Positions 9,051-17,822 of a stretch of 64,000 nt of DNA are shown here, in pieces. The stretch spans positions 310,001 to 374,000 of the forward strand of contig NZ_JAPDPF010000001.1 in NCBI RefSeq assembly GCF_026283925.1, read 5' to 3'. The notes beneath the pieces are model-generated. The model was given only the letters and a program-made list of their open reading frames with translations. It searched no databases and had not been told where the DNA came from. Each line of letters opens with the position of its first letter. Positions within the stretch are counted from its first letter, which is position 1. This DNA comes from Dyella halodurans (lineage in GTDB: Bacteria > Pseudomonadota > Gammaproteobacteria > Xanthomonadales > Rhodanobacteraceae). The position numbers and the translations under genes were made by a program.

Positions 9051-9077
9051 AAGAAGGAGCCTTGAAGGCTCCTTCTT
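9051..9077. terminator. Bidirectional hairpin terminator after pilU
   Basis: A perfect 11-bp stem AAGAAGGAGCC / GGCTCCTTCTT with a 5-base loop lies between two convergent genes. The A-rich and T-rich flanks allow rho-independent termination of both pilU and the BON-domain gene. Confidence 0.88.
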
Positions 9078-9112
9078 GGTTTGGGCGACCGCCAGCGACG
9101 GCGTGCGAGGGC

Positions 9113-9478
9113 TTACTTGGCGGTATCGCTGACCGTCAGGCCACTGGTATCGACGCTCTTCACGCCCTTCACCTTGCGAGCGACGTGCTCGACCTTGGTT
9201 TTCTCCACCGCACTGGTCGCCGTGCCGGTCACGGTGACGACGCCGTCCATGGTGGTCACGGAGAGATCGGTGCTGCTGACGCCCTTGGTCGTCGCCAGTT
9301 CGGACTTGACCTTGGTGGTGATCCAGGCATCCGCCGTCTTGTCGGGCACGGTCTGATTGTCGGACGACTTCTGCATGGCTGCATCCTGTGCGGCAACCTG
9401 CGCGAATGGCACGACTGCGAAGGCGGCGATCAGGCCGGCGGCAATCAGCGACTGGCGAATCACGTTGTTGGTGCGCAT
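9113..9478 (-). CDS. Exported BON-domain protein
   Basis: A 121-aa protein with a clear signal peptide (hydrophobic stretch AAGLIAAFAVVPFA, cleavage near AQVAAQ) and one BON domain (about residues 52-118: DAWITTKVKSELA, then DGVVTVTGT and ARKVKGVKSV). The BON domain of OsmY and similar periplasmic proteins is a putative phospholipid or envelope-binding module linked to osmotic stress. The start at 9478 has a GGAG box six bases upstream. It is a single-gene unit convergent with pilU. Confidence 0.85.
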   Translation of the reverse strand: MRTNNVIRQSLIAAGLIAAFAVVPFAQVAAQDAAMQKSSDNQTVPDKTADAWITTKVKSELATTKGVSSTDLSVTTMDGVVTVTGTATSAVEKTKVEHVARKVKGVKSVDTSGLTVSDTAK

Positions 9479-9880
9479 GGAAATCTCCTGTAGTGGGGAA
9501 GCGCTGCCCTTGAGACAGACGTCTGCCGCAGGTGGCGGCATCCGTGGCACCTATCCAAGCAGCGTCAACGTGAACCAGACTCGGCTGATGCCCGGATCGG
9601 TTCAGTGCGCGATCACCGTTGCGAAGAAAGCGTGTGCGTGACGTTGCTGTCGCGTTCGCAGGAATGCGTGCAGGTAATGTGATGCGCAGCACATGGGCGG
9701 GCGACTTTTCTGGCCGTAGCTGTCGTCAGCATGACGTTCGCAAACTTGTGCGTGTGCCTCGCCGTGACGCGGTTGGAAAGTCACGCGTGCCGAGCGCGAG
9801 ATGGCTTGTGAAACCTCCGCGCATCCGGCACATTGCGGTGCGAAAACATGGTGTCGCAAGGCTTGATTTCGGGGGGGATC
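9479..9880. other. Divergent intergenic region, no gene seen
   Basis: About 400 bases between the BON-domain gene (minus) and the V4R-like gene (plus). Short open frames here lack ribosome sites and protein-like composition. It should hold the promoters for both flanking units; no confident -35/-10 pair or operator was found. A GGGGGG run at 9871-9876 is the ribosome site for the next gene. Confidence 0.5.
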
Positions 9881-10654
9881 ATGGCCGAGTTGGAAGTTCG
9901 GGTGATATCCGAACGACGAGAAGGGTTGCTCATCGAGTTGGGTCGCGTGGTCAGCGAGCATGGCCACGTCTTGGTGCGCCAGCGGCTTTCGCCGGATGAG
10001 CGTGGAGCCGGCCTGACGATGGTGCTGCGTGGTCCCGAAACATCGCGTTCGGCGCTGGAAGTTGCCTTGGGCGCGCATCCTCGCGTGCTGCACTTCGAAT
10101 CGTCCTGGGGGACGGCCGAGAAGCATGGCCCGCCAGTACCGCAAGAGGCCGCCGATGCGCCCGTGGTGGCCTGGGCGCCATCCATGGCCTATGGCCTGGG
10201 CATGCCATCGGGCGCCGATGTGGCGCGGGTCGAACGCATGCTGCCAAGCTTGGCGAAGGACTATCCACGGATCTTCCCGTGGCTGATCAATCTCGAGTAT
10301 GCGGTGACCGCCGAGGCGCGAGAGGCGTCCCTGCATCTTGCGGGTCGGCGTGCGGGCGCCTGGGTGTTTCGGCGGCATTTCGCGCTGGGCGCGCGACTCG
10401 CGCCGGCCGACGCGCTCAAGCGCATCGTGGTGCCGGCATTGCGCGAGTTGGTGGCGGTGGAATTGCGCGGTGAACAATTGCATGTGCGCGGCTGTCCGCT
10501 ATGCCAGCCCGGTGGCCTGTCGGGTGGGCGGTTTTTCTGTGGCTTTATCGAGGGACTACTGGCCGACGCGCTGGCCATGGGTGAGCCGAGCGCCAACGAG
10601 GTCAGCTGCCATTGCCACGGTGCGCAGGAGTGCGTCTTCGAATTGACGGCTTGA
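9881..10654 (+). CDS. ACT-like / V4R-like ligand-sensing protein
   Basis: A 257-aa soluble protein I can place only by domains. Residues about 1-75 alternate strand and helix in an ACT-like pattern (ELEVRVISERREGLLIELG). The C-terminal half looks like a V4R (4-vinyl reductase) domain, the small-molecule-binding fold of XylR/DmpR sensor regions: a CPLCQPGG pair, GFIEGLLADAL, then SCHCHGAQECVFEL. Six Cys and one His in that tail could bind metal. There is no DNA-binding or enzymatic output domain. It starts at ATG 9881 behind a G-rich Shine-Dalgarno run. The MHYT gene follows after 19 bases, so both probably belong to one signalling unit. Confidence 0.6.
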   Translation: MAELEVRVISERREGLLIELGRVVSEHGHVLVRQRLSPDERGAGLTMVLRGPETSRSALEVALGAHPRVLHFESSWGTAEKHGPPVPQEAADAPVVAWAPSMAYGLGMPSGADVARVERMLPSLAKDYPRIFPWLINLEYAVTAEAREASLHLAGRRAGAWVFRRHFALGARLAPADALKRIVVPALRELVAVELRGEQLHVRGCPLCQPGGLSGGRFFCGFIEGLLADALAMGEPSANEVSCHCHGAQECVFELTA

Positions 10655-10673
10655 TCGATTCCAGGGGGATTTC

Positions 10674-11417
10674 ATGCAGGACATGCAGCAGCACTACAAC
10701 TATCTGCTGGTGGGGCTTTCTTACGTGGTGGCCGTGCTCGGCTCCTTCACCGCGCTGCAGTTCGCGCTGGGCATTCCCTTGGCGCGTACGCCGGGACAGC
10801 GCTGGGGCTCGATTCTCGCTGCGGGTACGGCCATGGGCGGCGGCGCCATCTGGGCCATGCATTTCGTCGCCATGCTCGCGTGCAGCATGGGTGCGCAGGC
10901 GACCTATGACGTCGTGCTGACGGCTATCTCGGTGCTGCTCGCGGTGGTGGTGTCTTCGCTGGGACTGGCGATCGCAGGCAGCCTGGTCTTTCGCTGGAGC
11001 AACCTGCTGGCGGCCGGCACGGTCATGGGGCTCGGCGTGGCGGGCATGCACTATCTCGGCATGGCTGCCATGCTGATGTCGACGCAGGTGACGTACGACA
11101 TGCGCCTGGTCGCGTTGTCGGTGGTGATCGCTATCGTCGCCTCGATGGCTGCGTTGTGGCTGGCCTTCAATCTGCGCGGAAGACTGCAGATGCTGGGCAG
11201 CGCCCTGGTCATGGGGATCGCCGTCTGCGGCATGCACTACACCGGCATGGCCGCGGCGACGTTCAATCAGGGCGGCACCTTGCCGGCCGGATTTGAGCAG
11301 GGCGTGCGGGGCGATCATCTGGGCGGGGTGATCGCCATCATCGTGATGGCGATGCTGGTGCTTGCCCTGGGGATCAGCATCGTGCGCCAGTATCGGCGGT
11401 CGGTGCTTTCCATCTAG
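10674..11417 (+). CDS. Free-standing MHYT-domain membrane sensor
   Basis: A 247-aa integral membrane protein of about seven helices with the three signature motifs of the MHYT domain: MHFVAM, MHYLGMAAM and MHYTGMAA. The conserved Met/His pairs near the outer face are proposed to bind copper and sense oxygen, CO or NO. Most MHYT proteins carry GGDEF/EAL, kinase or LytTR output domains; this one ends after the last helix and a short basic tail (VRQYRRSVLSI). The upstream V4R-like gene is the obvious candidate partner. Confidence 0.9.
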   Translation: MQDMQQHYNYLLVGLSYVVAVLGSFTALQFALGIPLARTPGQRWGSILAAGTAMGGGAIWAMHFVAMLACSMGAQATYDVVLTAISVLLAVVVSSLGLAIAGSLVFRWSNLLAAGTVMGLGVAGMHYLGMAAMLMSTQVTYDMRLVALSVVIAIVASMAALWLAFNLRGRLQMLGSALVMGIAVCGMHYTGMAAATFNQGGTLPAGFEQGVRGDHLGGVIAIIVMAMLVLALGISIVRQYRRSVLSI

Positions 11418-11464
11418 GGCCGCTGACCAGTCCTGGCGCGGGCGTCGGTGAGCCTGTTGCAACG

Positions 11465-11492
11465 ACCAAGGGGCGCCGCAGCGCCCCTTGGT
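11465..11492. terminator. Bidirectional hairpin terminator
   Basis: A perfect 12-bp stem ACCAAGGGGCGC / GCGCCCCTTGGT with a CGCA tetraloop lies between the convergent MHYT and lipoprotein genes. There is little U-tract on either side. Confidence 0.75.
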
Positions 11493-11514
11493 GATCACGA
11501 CCGCTGTCGCGGGC

Positions 11515-13278
11515 TTACTTCAGTTCGTTCTGGTTGGTGATGACCAGGCCATCGCTGTCCATGTGGACTTCGGCCGCTACCGACTTGATGCGCGCCGCCT
11601 GTGCCTGCATCGACTCAAACTGCGCCTTGGAGCGCTCGGCTGCGGCCTTCGCCGATGCCGCGGCCGCCGGATCATCGTGATCGGCCGACGTCGTGAGCTG
11701 GGCGACATGGTCGGCCCTTTGTGCCATGGCCTTGACCCAGGCGACGTACATATCGCCACTGAGTTGCAGGCGGCCGAAGCGGCCGGCATCGCCCGTGGGG
11801 GCGTTAAGCATTTCACCCAGCTTGCTGTCTTCGCCCGCGCCAATGGCCAGGGCGAGTGCCTTGGGACCCATCGCCGCCCACACCGGCTCACCCAGCGGGG
11901 CCGTCACTTCAGGCGGCAATGCCACCGGCTTGCCGTCCGTGGTGAGCTTGAGCTGGGCGAGGCCGGACGCCACCATCTGGCTCATCGCCAGCAGTGCTGT
12001 CGGGTTCGAAGTGCCGATAAGGACGCGGCCACTGAACTTGGGGATGCCCTCCACATTGCCCGCTTCGAAGCTGTCCAGCGCCACGCGCAGGCCAAGCAGG
12101 TCACCGACCGGCGGCACCGCGGCCTGCTGCGACAGCGTGCCGATCTTCACGAAGCCCTCGTTGAGGTCGGTCAGCGACTGGCAGGTGAACGGCTTGGCGG
12201 CCACCGCGTCGGCCTGGGCACTCCAGAACACCCGCATCTGGGCCACCGGCAGCGCCAGGCTGACATCGAACGGTGCAGTGCCCGCAGCGCCCAGCCCCGG
12301 CAGTTCCACCTTGAGACCGGAGAAAGCCTTGGTGATGTCATCGGCCAGCGCGACGTCCCAGCGCAGGTTCTGGTGCTTTTCGTCGAGCTTGGTATAGCCA
12401 AAGCTCACCGAAGGCACGCGAGCGGCGATGCGCGAGGCTTCCGCTTCACAGCTCGGCGCGATTTGCAGCTGGTTGGCCACCGGCTCGCCCGTCTTGGCCG
12501 ATTCGGCTGCGGCGCGGGCCTTGCGCAGGGCGTTGAACATCGGGTCCTTGCCGCCGGCGGCCAGCGGCAGCAGGCGTACCAGGTCGAGCTGGCCAATCGC
12601 CCACGGCTGGTAATCCTTGGCCTTGGCCAGCTTCTCCAGGCGACCATCGTCCTGCAGGTTCTTGGACGGGCGATCCAGGCCGAGCGCCAGGCGCAGCGTG
12701 GCTTCGGGTGCATCGGTCGGCAGCAGCGCGGCAACCGCCTGCTTGCCGACCACGGCGATGACGACCTGGGTGCCGGTTTCCGTCGATACGTGCTTGCGGT
12801 AGCTCTGGCTACCCACGGTGGCCGTGTCGAACGGCTTGCCATAGGCGCTTTCCAGGCGTCCGACAAAGGCGTCGAACGCCTTGGGGTCGGTCAGCTCGAA
12901 ACGGACCACCGGCGACAGGCCCAGGCCGTAGAAGGCCGAGCGACCCTTGATGTTGAGGCCCGCGTTCTGCGCGAACTGCTCGATCGTCTTGCCGTCCAGC
13001 TCGGCAATCACGGCCTTCAGCAGGCGCGCGGTATCGGGGTCCTTTTCGGCCATGTCGTCCGCGGCGGACTTCAGCTGCACCAGCTGCGAGGGGAGCTGCG
13101 CATTGGTCTGCGCCAGCAGGGCCTTGCGGGTGTCGTCGTCGAGGACGTCGAGGTTGGCCACCACGTAGGGCGTATCGGCCGGCACAAAAGCTAGCGGGGC
13201 GTCCTTGTCCTTGTGATGGCACGCAGCCAGAAGTACGCCGGCGAAACCCAGCGCCACAAAGCGCGTCGTCGATCGCAT
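11515..13278 (-). CDS. Large uncharacterised lipoprotein
   Basis: A 587-aa protein that starts at ATG 13278 behind an AGGGA ribosome site. A signal peptide ends in a lipobox (GVLLAAC, Cys20), so it is probably a lipid-anchored envelope protein. The body is soluble with no transmembrane segment. It begins FVPADTPYVVANLDVLDDDT, typical of a family of Xanthomonadales hypothetical proteins, and has an Ala/Lys/Glu-rich probable coiled coil near residues 530-570. I do not recognise a catalytic motif. It lies 130 bases downstream of pyrB on the same strand and may have its own promoter. Confidence 0.8.
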   Translation of the reverse strand: MRSTTRFVALGFAGVLLAACHHKDKDAPLAFVPADTPYVVANLDVLDDDTRKALLAQTNAQLPSQLVQLKSAADDMAEKDPDTARLLKAVIAELDGKTIEQFAQNAGLNIKGRSAFYGLGLSPVVRFELTDPKAFDAFVGRLESAYGKPFDTATVGSQSYRKHVSTETGTQVVIAVVGKQAVAALLPTDAPEATLRLALGLDRPSKNLQDDGRLEKLAKAKDYQPWAIGQLDLVRLLPLAAGGKDPMFNALRKARAAAESAKTGEPVANQLQIAPSCEAEASRIAARVPSVSFGYTKLDEKHQNLRWDVALADDITKAFSGLKVELPGLGAAGTAPFDVSLALPVAQMRVFWSAQADAVAAKPFTCQSLTDLNEGFVKIGTLSQQAAVPPVGDLLGLRVALDSFEAGNVEGIPKFSGRVLIGTSNPTALLAMSQMVASGLAQLKLTTDGKPVALPPEVTAPLGEPVWAAMGPKALALAIGAGEDSKLGEMLNAPTGDAGRFGRLQLSGDMYVAWVKAMAQRADHVAQLTTSADHDDPAAAASAKAAAERSKAQFESMQAQAARIKSVAAEVHMDSDGLVITNQNELK

Positions 13279-13408
13279 GTTTATTCCCTTAAATGGAGGT
13301 GTGTTATCGCGCCGCGCATTATGCCCGGAATCCAGTCCTGGCGCGGTGCACCACGGCCAGGCGGGCGCCGTGGGGGGGCTAGCTGGCTGGCGCTTGGACG
13401 ACCCGGCG

Positions 13409-14335
13409 TCAGCGACCCAGGACTTCGGCCAGGACCGCCATGCGCACGAAGACGCCATTGCCGACCTGCTCGAGGATGCGCGACTGCGGGCCATCGGCCA
13501 CTTCCGAGGCGATCTCGATGCCACGGTTGAGCGGGCCCGGGTGCATCACAAGGGCGGCCTTGGCGGCACGCTCGAGGCGGCGATTGTCGAGGCCGTAACG
13601 GGCGAAGTACGCCGCTTCGTCGGGCAGGTCGGTGGCGGCCATGCGCTCTTTTTGCAGGCGCAACATTATCACCACGTCCGCGCCTTCGATGGCGGCGTCG
13701 AAATCGTCGGTGAGCACGCAGCCGGGGAATTCCGCCGCCTCGGGCAGCAGGCCGCGCGGCGCGCACAGGCGAATTTCCTTGGTGCCCAGGGCGGTGAGTG
13801 CATGCACGTCCGAACGCGCCACGCGGGAGTGCTTCACGTCGCCGCAGATCGTTACGGTGAGGCGCTCGAAATCGGGGCGGTGCTGGCGGATGGTCAGCAC
13901 ATCAAGCAGGCCCTGCGTGGGGTGTGCCCGATTGCCATCGCCGGCGTTAATTACCGAGACGCCGCTCATGGCGTGGCGCACGAGCTCTTCGGGCGTGCCC
14001 GACTGCTTGTGGCGCACCACGATGGCATCCAGGTGCATGGCCTCCAGCGTGTGCAAGGTATCGAACAGCGCCTCGCCCTTGCTGGTGGAGGAGAAGCTGA
14101 TGTCGAAGTTGATCACGTCGGCACCGAGCCGGCGCGCCGCCAGCTCGAACGAGGTGCGCGTGCGCGTCGACGGTTCGAAGAACAGGTTGAGGATGGTGCG
14201 TCCGCTCAGCATGTCGAGCTTGCGGGTGCCGTGGGCGCAGCCGTCGCGCATGGTCTCTGCGCGGTCGAGCAGGCGCTCGATGGTGGCGCGTGGCAGGTTT
14301 TCCAGCGTGGTGAGATGGCGCAGGCGTTGGCTCAT
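13409..14335 (-). CDS. pyrB: Aspartate carbamoyltransferase catalytic subunit
   Basis: A 308-aa enzyme joining carbamoyl phosphate and aspartate in pyrimidine synthesis. The carbamoyl-phosphate loop PSTRTRTSFE, the SSTSKGEALFDT flexible loop, HPTQGLLD and the aspartate-site MHPGPLNRG are intact. It follows ruvX after 27 bases. Pseudomonads carry pyrR and an inactive pyrC' next to pyrB; neither is here. Regulation by a neighbouring PyrR is therefore not indicated. Confidence 0.97.
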   Translation of the reverse strand: MSQRLRHLTTLENLPRATIERLLDRAETMRDGCAHGTRKLDMLSGRTILNLFFEPSTRTRTSFELAARRLGADVINFDISFSSTSKGEALFDTLHTLEAMHLDAIVVRHKQSGTPEELVRHAMSGVSVINAGDGNRAHPTQGLLDVLTIRQHRPDFERLTVTICGDVKHSRVARSDVHALTALGTKEIRLCAPRGLLPEAAEFPGCVLTDDFDAAIEGADVVIMLRLQKERMAATDLPDEAAYFARYGLDNRRLERAAKAALVMHPGPLNRGIEIASEVADGPQSRILEQVGNGVFVRMAVLAEVLGR

Positions 14336-14362
14336 GGCGGCAGTGTCGTCGAAAGGTGGGGG

Positions 14363-14800
14363 TCAGCGGTCGGTGGCTGCCGGCGGCGAAGCCAGCCAGC
14401 GTTCCAGGATGACGGCAGCGGCTTCAGCATCGATGGTGGCGGCGTCGCGGCGCTTCTTCAGTCCGGCGGCGCGTGCGCTGGCAAAGCGCTGCGCTGCTTC
14501 CTGCGAGCTGTGGCGCTCGTCGGTGAGTTCGATGGGCAGGCCGTAGCGTTGGCCGAGCTTCTCGGCAAGGCGGCGCGCGTTGCGGCTGGCCGGCTGCTCG
14601 CCGCCGTCGAGCGTCAACGGCAGGCCGACCACCAGGGTTTCCGGCAGCCATTCCCGGCGCAGGGCGTCGAGCTTCTGCCAGTCGGGATCGCCGTCGCGTA
14701 CCGGGATGGCGGCCAGGCCGCGCGCACTGCCGGTGAATCGATTGCCGACCGCAACCCCAAGCAGGCGGCTGCCGACATCGAAACCAAACACACAGCTCAT
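14363..14800 (-). CDS. ruvX: Putative pre-16S rRNA nuclease YqgF/RuvX
   Basis: A 145-aa RNase-H-fold protein. The first catalytic Asp is in FGFDVGSRLLGVAVGN, the conserved GLPLTLDG block follows, then the Glu/Arg motif LTDERHSSQEA, and the last acidic site is DAEAAAVILERWL. The family acts as a nuclease in 5' maturation of 16S rRNA and resembles Holliday junction resolvases. Its start overlaps the yqgE stop by four bases. The yqgE-ruvX-pyrB order is widely conserved in gammaproteobacteria. Confidence 0.95.
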   Translation of the reverse strand: MSCVFGFDVGSRLLGVAVGNRFTGSARGLAAIPVRDGDPDWQKLDALRREWLPETLVVGLPLTLDGGEQPASRNARRLAEKLGQRYGLPIELTDERHSSQEAAQRFASARAAGLKKRRDAATIDAEAAAVILERWLASPPAATDR

Positions 14801-15372
14801 GCGTGTCCCGCGTAGCCGGGCAACGCCAGCGGGTCCACCCCGACCAGGCCGGCAGCGGCGCTCCAGCGCTCCTCCAGCGGGGTGTGGAATACCACGCGCT
14901 CGCTGGCCTCGACGGTGAGCCAGGTGTTGTCCTTGAGCTCCTGCTCCAGCTGGCCGGCGCTCCAGCCGGCGTAGCCCAGGGCCATCACGGCCAGGCGCGG
15001 GCCTTCACCATTGGCCATGGCGACCAGGATGTCGCGCGAGGTGGTGACCGACCATTCGGCATTGATGCGATAGCTCGATTCCCAGTGCCCGGGTTCGCGG
15101 TGCAGGACAAAGCCGCGCTCCTGCTGCACCGGGCCACCGATTAGCACCGGGGCGTCGGCCAGTTCCAGGTCGTTGCACTCGAGCTTCATCTGCGAGAGCA
15201 CATCCCCCAGGCGATATTCGGACAGCTGGTTCACCAGCAGCCCCACGGCGCCGTCCTCATCGTGCTGGCAGATAAAGGCCACGCCGCGCGAAAACGGCGG
15301 CTCGGCCAGGCTGGGCATGGCGATCAGGAAGTGGCCGGCGAGCGATTGGGGCTGAGACTGGGAAACGGTCAT
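14797..15372 (-). CDS. YqgE/AlgH family protein
   Basis: A 191-aa cytosolic protein of the YqgE/AlgH (UPF0301) family. Landmarks are LAGHFLIAMPSL at the N-terminus, a GAVGLLVNQ strand, DAPVLIGGPVQQERGFVLH and YAGWSAGQLEQEL. Its biochemical role is unknown; the name AlgH comes from an effect on alginate expression in Pseudomonas. I chose the ATG at 15372 because upstream residues do not match the family. It is coupled to ruvX by a four-base overlap. Confidence 0.92.
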   Translation of the reverse strand: MTVSQSQPQSLAGHFLIAMPSLAEPPFSRGVAFICQHDEDGAVGLLVNQLSEYRLGDVLSQMKLECNDLELADAPVLIGGPVQQERGFVLHREPGHWESSYRINAEWSVTTSRDILVAMANGEGPRLAVMALGYAGWSAGQLEQELKDNTWLTVEASERVVFHTPLEERWSAAAGLVGVDPLALPGYAGHA

Positions 15373-15474
15373 GGGCGCATTGTAGAACCTGTTCGCGCCT
15401 GCCCCATAGCGCGATTGCATCCGCTGCGGCCAAGGCTTCCGCAGCGTGGTGTAAACACGCCGTGAGCGGTGGTG

Positions 15475-16341
15475 TCAGCGGCTGCGCAGAATGTCGTTCG
15501 GCATGAACTGCCAGGTGCGCGTGATGTTCAGTTCGTCGATGTGGTCTTTGTCCACGGGCAGCGAGGGGAACGGGGCTGCCAGGCGCACGATGCGTTGGGC
15601 GGCGGCGTCCAGCAGCTGCTGCCCCGAACTGCTCACCACCTCGATGCCCTTGACCGAGCCGTCGCGGTTGAGCGTCACGGTCATCAACACGTCGCCGTGC
15701 AGGCCGCGGCGACGGGCCTCGTTCGGATAGTTCAGATTGCCGACGCGCTCCACCCGGTCGACCCAGCCGCGCATATAGGCCGCATAGGCGTATTCCTTGG
15801 TGTTGGCCGAGATGAACTTCTTTTTCGGACGCTTGGCGTACTGCTCGCTGCGATCGCGCACCTCGGCGGCCAGCTGCGCCATCTCCTGCCGCCGCTTCAC
15901 CTCGCTAGGCGACTCGGGCAGGTCCTGGGGCGTGTGTTCCAGCTTGGCGCTGTCGGTGCTGACGGTGTAGTGGCTGTCGCCGGTGGTGGTCAGCAACTTG
16001 TCCTCGGTGGCCTCCTGCGGCCGCGGCGCGCTGGCCTCCACCGGCTGGGGCGCGACCCCGGGGTTGGCCTTGGGGGTCGGCCCGGAAACCAGCTGCGAGG
16101 GGCGGGCGGCCTTGTCGCTCTCGCCGCCGCCGGAGTTATTGGCCTGGGCCAGGAAATCGGCCTTGTCGGGGGCGTCGCGGTTGGCCACGTCCACCAGGGT
16201 GACGTCCAGGGTCGGCAGGCTGGGCTTGGCTTTGACGTAGTTGAACGTGATGCCGAGCAGCAGCACGCCATGCAGCAACAGCGAGAAGAGCAGGGTGGCG
16301 CCGATCATGTCGGCGCCAGTGCGGACAGCAGGTTGGCTCAC
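15475..16341 (-). CDS. TonB-like energy transducer
   Basis: A 288-aa inner-membrane protein with one N-terminal helix (about residues 12-34), a Pro/Ala-rich periplasmic spacer with a Glu/Arg/Lys-rich helix (about residues 140-175), and a C-terminal TonB domain (LNYPNEARRRGLHGDVLM to AAPFPSLP). The helix keeps Ser20 and His24 at the four-residue spacing of TonB Ser16/His20, which contacts ExbB/ExbD. ExbB/ExbD genes are not nearby. It overlaps gshB by four bases, as in the Pseudomonas gshB-tonB-algH order. Confidence 0.9.
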   Translation of the reverse strand: MSQPAVRTGADMIGATLLFSLLLHGVLLLGITFNYVKAKPSLPTLDVTLVDVANRDAPDKADFLAQANNSGGGESDKAARPSQLVSGPTPKANPGVAPQPVEASAPRPQEATEDKLLTTTGDSHYTVSTDSAKLEHTPQDLPESPSEVKRRQEMAQLAAEVRDRSEQYAKRPKKKFISANTKEYAYAAYMRGWVDRVERVGNLNYPNEARRRGLHGDVLMTVTLNRDGSVKGIEVVSSSGQQLLDAAAQRIVRLAAPFPSLPVDKDHIDELNITRTWQFMPNDILRSR

Positions 16342-17315
16342 GCGGCGCGGTTTCCGATTCGAGTGCGTTCGATGACGTCGAACAACTGGCCGGCAATATT
16401 AAGCCCGAACTGCGCGTCCAGTTCGCGGGCACAGGTCGGCGATGTGACGTTGATCTCGGTGAGGTAGTCGCCAATCACGTCCAGGCCCACGAACAACAGG
16501 CCGCGGCGACGCAGTTCCGGCGCCACCTGGGACACGATCCAGCGATCCCGCTCGCTCAGCGGCACGCCAACCCCGCGGCCCCCGGCCGCCAGGTTGCCGC
16601 GGAACTCGTTGCCCTGGGGAATGCGCGCCAGTGCGTAAGGCACCGGCTCGCCGTCGATGACCAGGATGCGCTTGTCCCCGGAGGTAATTTCAGGAATGTA
16701 CTTCTGGGCCATGGTGAACTGGCGGTGCTCGCCATGCGGTCCGGCCGCAATCAAGGTCTCGAGCATGGAGTTGAGGTTGGTGTCCCCGGCGTTGACCCGG
16801 AAGATACCGCGGCCGCCCATGCCGTCCAGCGGTTTGAGCACGACCTCACCGTGCGCGGCCACGAAGGCGCGCAGTTCGGCGGCGTCGCGGGACACCAGGG
16901 TGGGCGCCATGCATTGCGGGAAGTGCATGGCGAACAGCTTCTCGTTGCAGTCCCGCAGTGCCTGGGGGCGGTTGACCACGGTCACGCCGGCACGCTCGGC
17001 CTGTTCCGCCACCATGGTGTCGTAGATGAACTGCGCATCGACTGGCGGGTCCTTGCGCATCAGCAGCAGGTCGATCTCACGCAGGTCACGCCAGCGCGGT
17101 TCTTCCAGCATGAACCAGCCGGCGGCATCGTCCCGCACGGACAGGGCGGCCAGGCGTGCCCAGGGCTGGCCGTCCCGCAAGGCCAGGTCGCCCTGTTCCA
17201 GGTAGAACAGGCGATGCCCCCGCCGCTGGGCCTCCAGCAACATGGCGAAGGTGGTGTCCTTGGCGATCTTGATGGAGCCGATCGGGTCCATCAGCACGGC
17301 GACCGAAAGGGTCAT
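16338..17315 (-). CDS. gshB: Glutathione synthetase
   Basis: A 325-aa ATP-grasp enzyme joining gamma-glutamylcysteine and glycine. It begins SVAVLMDPIGSIKIAKDTTFAML, typical of prokaryotic GshB, with ATP-grasp landmarks VLKPLDGMGGRGIFRV, RILVIDGEPVPYALAR and the C-terminal VGLDVIGDYLTEINVTSPT. The start at 17315 is preferred because a GGAG box lies about seven bases upstream; an ATG at 17321 sits too close to it. It is divergent from pilG, as in Pseudomonas. Confidence 0.96.
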   Translation of the reverse strand: MTLSVAVLMDPIGSIKIAKDTTFAMLLEAQRRGHRLFYLEQGDLALRDGQPWARLAALSVRDDAAGWFMLEEPRWRDLREIDLLLMRKDPPVDAQFIYDTMVAEQAERAGVTVVNRPQALRDCNEKLFAMHFPQCMAPTLVSRDAAELRAFVAAHGEVVLKPLDGMGGRGIFRVNAGDTNLNSMLETLIAAGPHGEHRQFTMAQKYIPEITSGDKRILVIDGEPVPYALARIPQGNEFRGNLAAGGRGVGVPLSERDRWIVSQVAPELRRRGLLFVGLDVIGDYLTEINVTSPTCARELDAQFGLNIAGQLFDVIERTRIGNRAA

Positions 17316-17822
17316 CGTCATTCTCCGGTAGTAGAGCGTCGTCACGATCTGTCCCGGCGCTGACCGGGAAAGAGCGTGGGAGTGTATGTCGAGACGCGGT
17401 CATCTGATGACTTCCCCGGCCAACTCGCCCGACCCGGCTGGTGGTCGCCCGGTCCGCCAGCGGATGCCGGTGGGGCGGGTAGGCGGTCTGGTCGTCGCCT
17501 GATGAGGCAGGAGAGGTGCATGGACAGGTCAGTCAGCCGCTTGACCAGGCCAGCAGCCCATGGTCACGATGCAGCCCAGCATCGTGACGATTCGCTGGCT
17601 GAAGGCCTAAATCAATGACGTGGCGCTCTCCATGTGAGATTTCAGCTTGACGTCAAGTCAGGCAGGCGGTAAACAGCAACAACGGATGCCTGCCGGCGAA
17701 GTAAAGTGGGTCAGTTAGTCATAAGAAGCTTTACTGAATTCTTTTGTCCACGTGGGGCTGGCAGCCAGTTGCCGACGGCCGCACGTTTTACCTGAGCCTG
17801 GGGCGGGTCGCAGGGGGGTGTT
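17316..17822. other. Divergent intergenic region gshB-pilG
   Basis: About 500 bases with no believable gene. It separates the divergent gshB and Pil-Chp operons and is long enough for an untranslated leader on pilG. One candidate sigma-70 promoter is listed separately. No inverted repeat strong enough to name a regulator was found. Confidence 0.55.
17647..17675 (+). promoter_or_regulatory. Candidate sigma-70 promoter for the pilG operon
   Basis: TTGACG and TAAACA are separated by 17 bases. The -35 is good and the -10 is weak. The start site would lie about 140 bases ahead of the pilG start codon. Called by eye only. Confidence 0.35.

Noticed and set aside
17376-17618. A short plus-strand open frame ahead of pilG
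   Set aside because: Composition is Arg/Gly/Pro-rich with no signal, domain or ribosome site; it is more likely part of the regulatory leader.
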